A DNA stretch of 64,000 bases from Nocardioides cynanchi (GTDB lineage Bacteria; Actinomycetota; Actinomycetes; Propionibacteriales; Nocardioidaceae), in contig NZ_CP044344.1 in assembly GCF_008761635.1 (NCBI RefSeq), positions 2,046,001-2,110,000 on the forward strand, read 5' to 3'. Below, one piece after another: positions 8,026-15,520 of this stretch (positions are counted from its first letter, which is position 1; each line of letters opens with the position of its first letter). The notes under the pieces were generated by a model. That model had not been told where the DNA came from and did not search any database. It was given only the letters and a program-made list of their open reading frames with translations. The translations under genes and the position numbers were made by a program.

Positions 8026-8565
8026 ATGACGGACCTGAACGGACGCACGATCGCCTTCCTGGTGGCCGCCGAGGGCATCGAGCAGGTGGAGCTGACCGAG
8101 CCCTGGGCGGCCGTGGAGAAGGCCGGGGGCACGCCGCGGCTGCTCTCGCTCGAGAGTGGCGAGGTGCAGGCCTTCAACCATCTCGACCGGGGCGACACGT
8201 TCCCGGTGGACGCCGTCGTCTCCGACGCCGACCCGGCGTCGTACGACGGGCTGGTGCTGCCGGGCGGGGTCGCCAACCCGGACGCCCTGCGGATGGACGA
8301 GGACGCCGTGGCGTTCATCAAGGAGTTCGTGGAGTCGGGCCGACCCGTGGCCGCGATCTGCCACGCCCCGTGGACGCTCGCCGAGGCCGACGTCCTGCGC
8401 GGTCGCCGGCTGACCTCGTGGCCCAGCCTCCAGACCGACCTGCGCAACGCGGGTGCGGAGTGGGTCGACGAGGAGGTCGTCGTCGACGGCAACCTGGTCA
8501 CGAGCCGCAAGCCGGACGACCTGCCGGCGTTCAACGACGCGATGCTCGAGCTGTTCGCGGGCTGA
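8026..8565 (+). CDS. DJ-1/PfpI family protein (YhbO/PfpI type)
   Basis: A 179-residue cytoplasmic protein of the DJ-1/PfpI superfamily. Members remove glyoxal/methylglyoxal adducts or act as stress hydrolases. The nucleophile elbow AAICHAPWTLAE contains the conserved Cys and the following His, and DGLVLPGGVANPD carries the acidic partner region. The length fits PfpI (~165-180). The start is the ATG at 8026, with GAGGAG about 8 bases upstream. It stands alone on the plus strand between two minus-strand genes. The neighbouring SigB-type sigma gene and sigma-like gene suggest a stress role, but I found no convincing stress promoter. Confidence 0.88.
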   Translation: MTDLNGRTIAFLVAAEGIEQVELTEPWAAVEKAGGTPRLLSLESGEVQAFNHLDRGDTFPVDAVVSDADPASYDGLVLPGGVANPDALRMDEDAVAFIKEFVESGRPVAAICHAPWTLAEADVLRGRRLTSWPSLQTDLRNAGAEWVDEEVVVDGNLVTSRKPDDLPAFNDAMLELFAG

Positions 8566-8592
8566 ACGTCGACGCGCGGTCGGGGCCGAGGT

Positions 8593-9036
8593 TCAGCCCC
8601 GGCCGCGCAGCATGGTCAACATCAGTTGACGGACCGTGCGCCGCAGCTGGCGCGCGGTCGGGGCGGATGCGTCGCGGTGGGCGAGCATCTCCCGCTCGAC
8701 CACCGGCGCCGCCAGCCCGGCGAACTCGTCCGGGCCGTCGGGGTCGAAGTCGCGGAGCGCCTGGGCGAGCGCCTCGAGGGCGACGTGCTCGACGCGGGTC
8801 CGCTCGGGAGCCGTCAGACCCAGCCGGTCGGCGGCCTCCGCGACGAGCGGCAGGTTCAGGTGGAGGGCGCGGAACTGGAGGGCGCGGCTCTCGCCGGGCT
8901 GCGCCCGAGCGGCCCGCATCAGCAGGTCGCGGGTCAGCACCCGTCGGGTCTGGGTCGCCCAGTCCGTGGTGCCGTCGAAGACCGGCGCGGTCCGGCTCCG
9001 CGGCTCCGCACCCACCTGCTGCTCACTGACCTGCAT
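8593..9036 (-). CDS. orphan sigma-region-2-like protein (degenerate sigma-factor relative)
   Basis: A 147-residue protein with no formal family I can name. Its middle aligns with region 2 of the SigB-like factor at 3183-3992: LHLNLPLVAEAADRLGL matches VELNMQVAVDVARRYRS, VEHVALEALAQALRDFDP matches LEQVAYLGLVKAVRGFDA, and EFAGLAAPVVEREMLAHRD matches DFLSYAVPTIRGEVRRYFRD. The aromatic and basic residues that melt and read the -10 element are mostly lost, and regions 3 and 4 are absent. It could bind core polymerase or an anti-sigma factor without recognising promoters. The start is the ATG at 9036. It stands alone with a 162-base leader region. Confidence 0.65.
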   Translation of the reverse strand: MQVSEQQVGAEPRSRTAPVFDGTTDWATQTRRVLTRDLLMRAARAQPGESRALQFRALHLNLPLVAEAADRLGLTAPERTRVEHVALEALAQALRDFDPDGPDEFAGLAAPVVEREMLAHRDASAPTARQLRRTVRQLMLTMLRGRG

Positions 9037-9173
9037 CGGACTTCCCGGACTCGACTCGTGATGGCTGGCGGCAGCTGCCGCCCACGTGGTCGGCTCCGGC
9101 CCGAGAACTGCGCGACGCGCGCCCGGACCGGGCCGCAGGGCTCTTGTACCCCCGCAGCGATCCGGTCATGCAT

Positions 9174-9193
9174 GGAGCCCCGGACCGGGGTCC
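9174..9193. terminator. GC-rich hairpin downstream of the dienelactone-hydrolase gene
   Basis: GGA-g-CCCCGG-a-CCGGGG-TCC folds into a compact stem with one bulge, 6 bases past the stop of the 9199-9930 gene. There is no U-run, which is usual for high-GC actinobacteria. Confidence 0.4.
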
Positions 9194-9198
9194 GTGGG

Positions 9199-9930
9199 TC
9201 AGCGCAGGGTGCGGGCGAGCAGGGCCTCGAGCGCGTCGAAGGAGCGCTCGGCGCCGGGCTCGTCGTACATCGAGGTGTCGGCCATCGAGTAACCGTGCGG
9301 CGAGCCCGGGTAGATCTCGTTGGTCGCGGTCAGGCCGGCGGCGGCCAGCGCCTGCCCCAGCCGCTCGACGTGCTCCGGGGTCATCCCGCGGTCGTTGTCG
9401 GCGTGGCCGAAGACGAACTCCGCACGAGCGCTGGAGAGCGCCAGGTGCGGGCTGTCGGGCTCCTCGGTCACCAGCCCACCACCGTGGAAGCCGGCCGCCG
9501 CCACGACCGCCGGGTCGAGGCCCGCGGCGCGGACCGCGAGCCGCGCGCCCATGCAGTAGCCGACCACCCCGACCAGTCCGCCCGGGCCGCCCTCGCTGTG
9601 CTCGCGGAGCGCCGCGAGGTACGCCGGGAGGTCGCGCATCACGGCGTCGCTCGTGAGGGCCGCGAGCCGGGGGCCGACCAGCTCGAAGTACGCCTCCCGG
9701 GCACCCGGCGCGCGGAGATCGCCGGTGGGCGAGGTCTGCGCGGCGGTGCCGGAGCGGTACAGCACGTTGGGCGCCAGCACCGTGTAGCCCCAGCCGGCGA
9801 TGCGGTCGCACATCTGCTCGATCTGGGGCCGCAGCCCGATCGCGTCGATGAAGAACAGGACGCCCGGGCCCTCACCGGTCAGGTAGGCCTCGGCGGTGCC
9901 GTCGGGCGTCTCGATGTCGAGGGAGGTCAC
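9199..9930 (-). CDS. dienelactone hydrolase family protein
   Basis: A 243-residue alpha/beta hydrolase. The family nucleophile motif is visible as GVVGYCMGARLAVRAAG (Cys nucleophile in G-Y-C-M-G), with the acid/His end at HADNDRGMTPE and GSPHGYSM. These enzymes open lactone rings of chloroaromatic breakdown or act on other small esters. I chose the GTG at 9930 (VTSLDIETPDG) because the protein then begins like the family; upstream residues in frame are low-complexity Ser/Thr and unlikely. It follows the flavin reductase gene by 37 bases and may be the last gene of the sulfonate operon, or independent. Confidence 0.82.
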   Translation of the reverse strand: MTSLDIETPDGTAEAYLTGEGPGVLFFIDAIGLRPQIEQMCDRIAGWGYTVLAPNVLYRSGTAAQTSPTGDLRAPGAREAYFELVGPRLAALTSDAVMRDLPAYLAALREHSEGGPGGLVGVVGYCMGARLAVRAAGLDPAVVAAAGFHGGGLVTEEPDSPHLALSSARAEFVFGHADNDRGMTPEHVERLGQALAAAGLTATNEIYPGSPHGYSMADTSMYDEPGAERSFDALEALLARTLR

Positions 9931-9967
9931 GCGGGTCAGGCTAGCCAGCCGGTCCAGAGCGTCGACC

Positions 9968-10525
9968 TCAGGCGGCGTCGACGTCCTTGCCGTTGATCCG
10001 CCCGTCGAGCTTGGACTGGTCCAGGTCGTCGCTGGAGAGTCGCTTGAAGCCACTGCGATGGAAGACCAGGGGCGAGCCGTCCCCACCGTCGGTGACGGTA
10101 TGCAGCGACAGCACCACGATCACGTGGTCACCCGCCTCGACCTCCTGGTGGATCGTGCAGTCGAAGGTCGCCACGGCCTCGTCGAGGAGCACCGCGCCGT
10201 CCTCGGTCGAGCGGAACGGCAGGCCCACGAACCGCGACTCGGGGGGACCCGCCAGCTGCCGGCACACGTCGTCGTGGTGGTCGGCCAGAACGCTGACGCC
10301 GAGGTGGCTCGCCTCCCGCAGCACCGGCCAGGTGTTGCTGGTCGTGGCCACCGAGAAGGACACGAGCGGCGGGTCGACGCTGACCGAGGTGAACGAGCTC
10401 GCCGCGATGCCGGTCAGCCGGCCGCGCACCTGGGCCGCGACCGCCACCACCCCGCTGGGGAAGGCGCCGAACGCACCCCGGAGGGTGTGCGGGTCCAGGG
10501 CGGGCAGGGCGACGGCGGCGGTCAT
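9968..10525 (-). CDS. flavin reductase family protein (FMN-binding split barrel)
   Basis: A 185-residue NAD(P)H:flavin oxidoreductase of the HpaC/split-barrel type that supplies reduced FMN to a two-component monooxygenase. Typical blocks are FGAFPSGVVAVAA near the N terminus, GIAASSFTSVSVDPPLVSFSV (flavin site) and the C-terminal GDHVIVVLSLHTV. The start is the ATG at 10525 with AAGGAG 8 bases upstream. That ATG overlaps the preceding gene's stop as ATGA, so translation is coupled. It is the second flavin reductase of the operon, from a different fold than its neighbour. Confidence 0.88.
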   Translation of the reverse strand: MTAAVALPALDPHTLRGAFGAFPSGVVAVAAQVRGRLTGIAASSFTSVSVDPPLVSFSVATTSNTWPVLREASHLGVSVLADHHDDVCRQLAGPPESRFVGLPFRSTEDGAVLLDEAVATFDCTIHQEVEAGDHVIVVLSLHTVTDGGDGSPLVFHRSGFKRLSSDDLDQSKLDGRINGKDVDAA

Positions 10526-11043
10526 GAGGGGACTCCTTCGAGGAGGGGAGGCTGGAGCATCGACCGGACGACCGGCCGGGCGGCGGCCAGCCACGCGTCG
10601 TACGCCGTGGGGTCGGCGTACCGGGCGTCGAGGACGTAGAGCGCCGGGACGGGCACCACGGCCCCGAGCTCGGCGAGCAGCGGGCGGAGGAAGACCTCGG
10701 GGGCCAGTGCATGCGCCGGGCCCGCGCCCAGCATGAGGGGTACGGCGACGCCGCCGAGGCCGGTGCCGGCCGCGAAGCGCTCGAGGAAGAGCTTCAGCAG
10801 CCCGGTGTAGGTCGCCTTGTACGTCGGACTGGCCACGACCACCAGGTCGGCGTCGCCGACCTCGGCGACCAGCCGGCCGACCTCGCCGTCGGACCAGTCG
10901 AGCAGCCGGGCGCCGAGCTCCGCGAGGTCGACAACCAGACCGGGCTCCTCTCCGCTGAGCTCGCGGGCGACGTGGACGGCCGAGGCCAGGGTGCGTGAAC
11001 CGGGCTTGGGGTTCCCGACCACGACCGCCACCCGGGTGCTCAC
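10522..11043 (-). CDS. NADPH-dependent FMN reductase (SsuE/MsuE-like)
   Basis: A 173-residue flavodoxin-fold reductase. The N-terminal phosphate loop (VVVGNPKPGSRTL) and the DLVVVASPTYKATYTGLLKLFLE segment are diagnostic for the SsuE/MsuE group, which hands FMNH2 to the SsuD monooxygenase. The start is the GTG at 11043, overlapping the ssuD stop as GTGA. Its own stop overlaps the next start as ATGA. Its place directly after ssuD fits the partner role. Pairing it with a split-barrel flavin reductase in one operon is redundant and worth noting. Confidence 0.88.
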   Translation of the reverse strand: MSTRVAVVVGNPKPGSRTLASAVHVARELSGEEPGLVVDLAELGARLLDWSDGEVGRLVAEVGDADLVVVASPTYKATYTGLLKLFLERFAAGTGLGGVAVPLMLGAGPAHALAPEVFLRPLLAELGAVVPVPALYVLDARYADPTAYDAWLAAARPVVRSMLQPPLLEGVPS

Positions 11044-12206
11044 CGCGCTGCTCCGGCGACCGCGAAGGGCACCGCCGAGCGGTGGGGGCCGACCGGCGCC
11101 GGGTGCTCCCAGCGGCCCCGGGCGGCCAGGATCGGAAGCACTCCCTCGCCGAACCAGTAGGCACTCTCGAGGTGGGGATATCCGGAGAGGACGAACTCGT
11201 CGATGCCGAGGGCGGCGTACTCCTCGATCCGGTCGGCGACCTCCTCGTGGCTGCCGACGAGGGCCGTGCCGGCGCCACCGCGGACCAGACCGATCCCGGC
11301 CCAGACGTTGGGGTGGATCTCGAGGTGGGTCGGGTCCCCGCCGTGCAGGTCCAGCATCCGCCGCTGTCCTTCCGACTCGCTGCGCCGCAGCCCGGCCTGG
11401 ACCCTGGCCACGGCCTCGGGGTCGATGCCCGCGAGCAGCCGGTCGGCCTCGGCCCAGGCCTCCGCGGAGGTGTCGCGGTTGATCACGTGCATCCGGATCC
11501 CGAACCGGATCTCGCGCCCCCGGCGCTCGGGGGCGTCGGCCGCCAGCTTGCGGATCCACGCGAGCTTCTCGCGCACGGCGTCGGGCGCCTCGCCCCACGT
11601 GAGGTAGACATCGGCGTGGCGAGCCGCGACGTCGCCGGCGGCCGCGGACGACCCACCGAAGTAGACGTCCGGCACCGGGTCGGGGACCTGCCCCAACCGG
11701 GCGGCCTCGACCCGGAGATGGTCCCCGGCGAAGTCGACGGTCTCGCCACGCCAGAGCGCGCGGACGACGGTGAGGAACTCGTCGCAGCGTGCGTAACGTG
11801 CGTCCTTGTCCTCGAAGTCGCCGTACATCCGCTGCTCGGTGCTCTCTCCCCCGGTGACCACGTTGAGCAGGAGGCGGCCCCCGGTGAGGTTCTGGAAGGT
11901 CCCGGCCATCTGCGCGGCCAGGAACGGCGACGTGAGACCAGGGCGGAAGGCGACCAGGAACTTCAGTCGCTGCGAGACCTGGCTCAGCATCGCGGTCGAC
12001 AGCCAGGCGTCGTCGCACCAGGCGCCGGTCGGGGTGAGGGCCGCCTCGAAGCCGAGGTCCTCCGCGGCGCGGGCGACCTGGCCGAGGTAGGACACGCTGG
12101 GCGGACGCCCCGCGGGGCCGGCCCCGACGCCGTGGCCACCGCCGACGACGTGCCTGCCGTCCCCGCCGTTGGTCGGCAGGAACCAGTGGAACGTCAGCGT
12201 GCTCAT
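11040..12206 (-). CDS. ssuD: FMNH2-dependent alkanesulfonate monooxygenase
   Basis: A 388-residue luciferase-like (LLM-class) TIM barrel that cleaves sulfite from alkanesulfonates for sulfur supply. Nearly every block of E. coli SsuD is recognisable: FHWFLPTNGG, PTGAWCDDAWL, RLKFLVAFRPG, NVVTGG, PDVYFGGSSAAA, VYLTWGE, IRFGIRMHVI, NVWAGIGLVRGGAGTALVG and FVLSGYPHLESAYW. The start is the ATG at 12206 with GAGGAGG upstream. No ssuABC transporter genes lie in the window. It heads a three-gene overlapping operon with two flavin reductases, divergent from a LysR gene that probably controls it. Confidence 0.93.
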   Translation of the reverse strand: MSTLTFHWFLPTNGGDGRHVVGGGHGVGAGPAGRPPSVSYLGQVARAAEDLGFEAALTPTGAWCDDAWLSTAMLSQVSQRLKFLVAFRPGLTSPFLAAQMAGTFQNLTGGRLLLNVVTGGESTEQRMYGDFEDKDARYARCDEFLTVVRALWRGETVDFAGDHLRVEAARLGQVPDPVPDVYFGGSSAAAGDVAARHADVYLTWGEAPDAVREKLAWIRKLAADAPERRGREIRFGIRMHVINRDTSAEAWAEADRLLAGIDPEAVARVQAGLRRSESEGQRRMLDLHGGDPTHLEIHPNVWAGIGLVRGGAGTALVGSHEEVADRIEEYAALGIDEFVLSGYPHLESAYWFGEGVLPILAARGRWEHPAPVGPHRSAVPFAVAGAAR

Positions 12207-12270
12207 GCGGCCTCCTCGGAGTCGGGGTGTCACCAGGCAGCTGTCGGGTGGGACCGGCTAATCTTCTTAA

Positions 12271-12282
12271 TGTCAATTGACA
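12271..12282. promoter_or_regulatory. AT-rich perfect palindrome between ssuD and the LysR gene
   Basis: TGTCAATTGACA, a 12-base perfect palindrome in an unusually AT-rich patch (about 12260-12295) of a GC-rich genome. It supplies TTGACA on both strands, so it could be overlapping -35 boxes or a CysB/Cbl-like regulator site. I could not find a matching -10 box for either gene. Confidence 0.4.
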
Positions 12283-12377
12283 TACATGACTTTACGAGAT
12301 GGTCGGGCGAACCCCAACTGCGCCACGACAGGTTCTTCCTGCCGCGGCGCGAGGGTGCTCCTGCCAGGGGGTCCCAC

Positions 12378-13331
12378 ATGCGTCTGGAACAGCTGGAGTA
12401 CCTCGCCGCGGTGGTGCAGCACGGCTCGCTGCGCCGGGCCAGCGAGCATCTCCACATCTCGCAGCCGGCCCTGAGCGAGGCCGTCGGCAAGCTCGAGCGG
12501 GAGCTCGGCCTGAAGCTGCTCGACCGGCACCGGTCCGGAGCCCGGATCAACCGGTCGGGCCGGGAGCTGCTCGACCACATGACCGCGGTGCTGGAGTCCG
12601 TCGACCGGCTCCGCGCCGCGGCCGGGGACCAGAACGGCGTGGCCCGAACGGTCCGGGTCGGCACCGTCAACACCGGTACGTCGTCGGTCGTCGCACCCGC
12701 CGTCCTGGCCTTCCAGACCGGGCGGCTCTCGACCACGGTCGAGGTCGTCGACCTGCAGCACCGGCAGGTGCTGGACGGCGTGGTCGAGGGGACGCTCGAC
12801 CTCGGCCTGGTCAACCTGCTGGGCGGCGACGAGGTGCAGCCCGACCTCGACAGCACCGTGCTGGTCCGCGGCCGGCCCGTCGTGGTCCTCCCGAGCGGTC
12901 ACCGTCTCGCGGCCCACGACTCGGTGAGCGTGGCCGACCTGCGCGACGAGCACTTCGTGGCGATGCGGTCGGGCTACGTGATGCACCGGTTCGCGCAACG
13001 GCTCTTCGGCGACCGGCCGCCCGCCACGACGTACCGTGCCGACGGCGCAGCGATGGGCAAGCTGCTTGTCGCGGACGGCCTCGGCCTGACCGTGCTGCCC
13101 GACTACAGCGTCGCCCTCGACCCGCTGTGCCGGGCCGGGCTGGTGACCTGCCGGCCGGTCACCGGCGACCGGACCACGGTCAGCCTGGTGCTCCTCCAGC
13201 GCCGAGGCCAGCGCGCACCGGTGTCGGTGAGCGAGCTGCGCGGCGCGCTGGTGGCCCGGGCCGCGGCGTACCGCAGTGGCGGCGCCACCGAACGCGAAAT
13301 GCACACGGAGTCGGCCCGTACAGGTTCCTGA
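12378..13331 (+). CDS. LysR-family transcriptional regulator
   Basis: A 317-residue LTTR. The N-terminal winged helix is complete (LEQLEYLAAVVQHGSLRRASEHLHISQPALSEAVGKLERELGLKLLDR). The effector domain runs from ~90 to 300 (VRVGTVNTGTSSVVAPAVLAF, DLGLVNL, VVLPSGHRLA). It probably senses a sulfur metabolite such as sulfate, APS or a sulfonate and switches the divergent ssuD operon. The start is the ATG at 12378; the 171-base intergenic region contains a palindrome at 12271-12282. The last ~15 residues are low-complexity. Regulation of the operon is inferred from position. Confidence 0.88.
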   Translation: MRLEQLEYLAAVVQHGSLRRASEHLHISQPALSEAVGKLERELGLKLLDRHRSGARINRSGRELLDHMTAVLESVDRLRAAAGDQNGVARTVRVGTVNTGTSSVVAPAVLAFQTGRLSTTVEVVDLQHRQVLDGVVEGTLDLGLVNLLGGDEVQPDLDSTVLVRGRPVVVLPSGHRLAAHDSVSVADLRDEHFVAMRSGYVMHRFAQRLFGDRPPATTYRADGAAMGKLLVADGLGLTVLPDYSVALDPLCRAGLVTCRPVTGDRTTVSLVLLQRRGQRAPVSVSELRGALVARAAAYRSGGATEREMHTESARTGS

Positions 13332-13386
13332 CAGAATCGGGCCGGGACCATGGAGGGTCCCCGTTCGGCTTCCGGAAGGTCCACGC

Positions 13387-14301
13387 GTGCATCACCTCAG
13401 CTGGCTGGAGGCCGCCGTCGTCGGCCTGCTCCAGGGTGTCTCCGAGCTGTTCCCGATCTCGAGCCTGGGCCACAGCGTGCTGCTCCCTGCGGTGATCGGT
13501 GGGAGCTGGGCGCACGACCTCGACGTCTCGGCGATCGAGTCGCCGTACCTCGCGTTCATCGTCGGCACCCACGTGGCGACCGCGCTCGCCCTGATCGCGT
13601 TCTACTGGCGCGACTGGCTGCGGCTGATGAACGGTCTGGTCACCAGCGTGCGGCACCGCCGCCTGAGCAACCCCGACGAGCGGCTGATCTGGCAGCTGAT
13701 CGTCGCCACCATCCCGGTGGGCCTGACCGGGCTGCTCTTCGAGCACTGGCTGCGCACCCACCTGGGCCGCCCGGTCCCGGCCGCCTGTTTCCTGGTCGTC
13801 AACGGCATCGTGCTGCTCGCGATCGAGTCGTACGCCGCCCGGTCTCCGGTGCCGGAGACGGTGCCCGCCGAGGTCCCGTCCGACCCCGTCGCCGACGGGG
13901 TGGCCGCCGACGCCCGTCTCTCGCTGATGTCGGTGCGCCGGTCCCTGGCGATCGGGAGCGTCCAGATCCTGGCACTGGCCCCCGGCATCTCGCGCTCGGG
14001 CATCACCACCGCGGCCGGCATGAGAGCCGGGCTGCGGCGCGAGGACGCGCTCCGGTTCTCGTTCCTGCTGGCCACGCCGGTGATCCTGGCGGCCGGGGTG
14101 CTCAAGCTGCCCGACCTCTTCGGCCCGCTCGGCGCCGGGGTGCGCCCCCAGATCCTGTTCGGGTCGGTGCTGGCCGGGATCGGCGCCTACATCTCGGTGC
14201 GCTGGCTGACCCGCTGGGTGCACACCAACACCCTGCGCCCCTTCGGGGTCTACTGCGTCGTGGCCGGGCTCGCCTGCCTGACCCTCTTCGCCGTGCGCTG
14301 A
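13387..14301 (+). CDS. uppP: undecaprenyl-diphosphatase (BacA/UppP)
   Basis: A 304-residue integral membrane phosphatase that recycles undecaprenyl pyrophosphate for peptidoglycan and other surface polymers; overexpression gives bacitracin resistance. Both family motifs are present with variations: GLLQGVSELFPISSLGHSVLL (usual GxTEFLPISSTGHL) and LAPGISRSGITTAAGMRAGL (the GxSRSG phosphate site). About eight membrane segments are visible. A hydrophilic insert near residues 155-180 is longer than in short homologues. The start is the GTG at 13387, 8 bases after GGAAGG. It stands alone between the LysR gene and the sigma-protease operon. Confidence 0.88.
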   Translation: MHHLSWLEAAVVGLLQGVSELFPISSLGHSVLLPAVIGGSWAHDLDVSAIESPYLAFIVGTHVATALALIAFYWRDWLRLMNGLVTSVRHRRLSNPDERLIWQLIVATIPVGLTGLLFEHWLRTHLGRPVPAACFLVVNGIVLLAIESYAARSPVPETVPAEVPSDPVADGVAADARLSLMSVRRSLAIGSVQILALAPGISRSGITTAAGMRAGLRREDALRFSFLLATPVILAAGVLKLPDLFGPLGAGVRPQILFGSVLAGIGAYISVRWLTRWVHTNTLRPFGVYCVVAGLACLTLFAVR

Positions 14302-14410
14302 CCCCGGTCCGGCACCTGGCGATCCGCATGACGACCGACCCGTCGGCGCGGTAGTTTCGGCTCTCCGCGCACGTATCAGGCAACGGGGACGTGCCTCCTG
14401 TGGGGGTGTG

Positions 14411-14998
14411 ATGACCATGCACGAAGCGCCGGGAGGCCCGACCTCCTCGGCGCTCTACGACGTCGCGACGGATGCGTTCCGTCGCTGGCGCGCGGGCGAC
14501 GAGTCGGCGCTCGACGACCTGGTCCGGGTGATGAGCCCGGTGCTCTGGCACGTCGTGCGCGCCTGCGGTCTCGACCGCGAGGCCAGCGAGGACGTCGTAC
14601 AGACCACCTGGGTGGCCCTGGTCAAGAGCGCGGACTCGGTCCGCGACCCGCAGGCCATCACCCGCTGGCTCTGCACCGGCGCACGACGCGAGGCGTGGCG
14701 GGTCAGCAAGCTCGCGACCCGCACCCGTCCGGTCGAGGACGACGTCCTGGACGCCCGGATGCCCGTGCAGACCTCGCCCGAGGCCGAGGTGGTCACCAAC
14801 GACGAGAGCTCCCTGCTCTGGCAGGCGCTCGGCCGGCTCCCGGAGCGCTGCCAGAAGCTGCTCCGGATCGTGGCGTGGGAGCCCCGCCCCGACTACACCG
14901 CCGTGGCGGCCGGCCTCCAGATGCCGGTCGGCAGCATCGGCCCGACGCGCCGCCGTTGCCTCGACAAGCTCCGCGTCGAGCTCGGAGGTGCCTCATGA
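14411..14998 (+). CDS. ECF-like sigma-70 factor heading the two-protease operon
   Basis: A 195-residue extracytoplasmic-function-type sigma factor. Region 2 is at residues ~25-90 (DESALDDLVRVMSPVLWHVVRACGL, DREASEDVVQTTWVALVKSADSV). Region 4 is at ~135-190 (LGRLPERCQKLLRIV, DYTAVAAGLQMPVGSIGPTRRRCLDKLR). The start is ATG 14411; a GTG directly before it (14408) and an ATG two codons later are alternatives. Its stop overlaps the next start as ATGA. This type typically sits with small regulatory proteins rather than a classical zinc anti-sigma. It probably transcribes its own operon. The DNA damage, phage or envelope signal that activates it is unknown. Confidence 0.88.
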   Translation: MTMHEAPGGPTSSALYDVATDAFRRWRAGDESALDDLVRVMSPVLWHVVRACGLDREASEDVVQTTWVALVKSADSVRDPQAITRWLCTGARREAWRVSKLATRTRPVEDDVLDARMPVQTSPEAEVVTNDESSLLWQALGRLPERCQKLLRIVAWEPRPDYTAVAAGLQMPVGSIGPTRRRCLDKLRVELGGAS

Positions 14999-15510
14999 AG
15001 CTCTCGGACGACCAGCTGCTGGAGGCCGTGGCCCGGTTGTACGCCGACCACGACCCCGCGCCCGACGACCTCGCCGACGGGGTGCTCGCCCGTCTCGCCG
15101 TGGAGGACCTCGAGGACGAGTGGGAGCTGCTCACGCTCGTGGAGCGGGTCGACCTCGCGGCCGGGGTCCGCAGCGCGGAGGACGCCGTCGCCGAGGACGG
15201 CGACGACGCGACGGTCGCGCTGGAGTTCGCCGGTACGTCGTACCGCGTCCTGGTGCGGATCAGCACCGTCGACGGCCATCGCCGGATCGACGGCTGGGTG
15301 GTGCCGGCGGTGCCGATGAAGGTCTTCCTCGGGCCTCCGGGCGATGCCCTCGCCCACAGCCGGCAGTCGGCGGTCTCCGACGAGGACGGCCGCTTCGAGT
15401 TCACCGCGCCGCACTCCGGCGAGGCCCGGCTGTGGCTGCTGCCCCAGACGGGTGACCAGCCCGACGACTCAGCGGCGCCGCCGTTCGTGACTCCCCCGTT
15501 CCTGATCTAG
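14995..15510 (+). CDS. small protein with a possible carboxypeptidase-regulatory-like (transthyretin-type) domain
   Basis: A 171-residue cytoplasmic protein. The N-terminal half is acidic and helical (DDQLLEAVARLYADHDPAP, LADGVLARLAVEDLEDEWELLTLVE), resembling the sigma-binding end of anti-sigma factors without zinc ligands. The C-terminal half has beta-strands with a peptidase-regulatory-like ending (VPMKVFLGPPG, SDEDGRFEFTAPHSGEARLWLLP). No membrane segment is seen. ATG 14995 overlaps the sigma stop, and the gene ends 10 bases before the S8 protease. I infer a cytoplasmic anti-sigma or protease-responsive regulator, possibly a substrate of the proteases; nothing in the sequence proves this. 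Confidence 0.7.
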   Translation: MKLSDDQLLEAVARLYADHDPAPDDLADGVLARLAVEDLEDEWELLTLVERVDLAAGVRSAEDAVAEDGDDATVALEFAGTSYRVLVRISTVDGHRRIDGWVVPAVPMKVFLGPPGDALAHSRQSAVSDEDGRFEFTAPHSGEARLWLLPQTGDQPDDSAAPPFVTPPFLI

Positions 15511-15520
15511 GAGACCCCCG

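Noticed and set aside
8593-9036. A functional sigma factor
   Set aside because: Region 2 is degenerate and regions 3 and 4 are missing, so promoter recognition is not plausible.
10995-12377. N-terminal extension of the LysR gene to 10995
   Set aside because: It overlaps ssuD antisense; the LysR family begins at ATG 12378 with the HTH at once.
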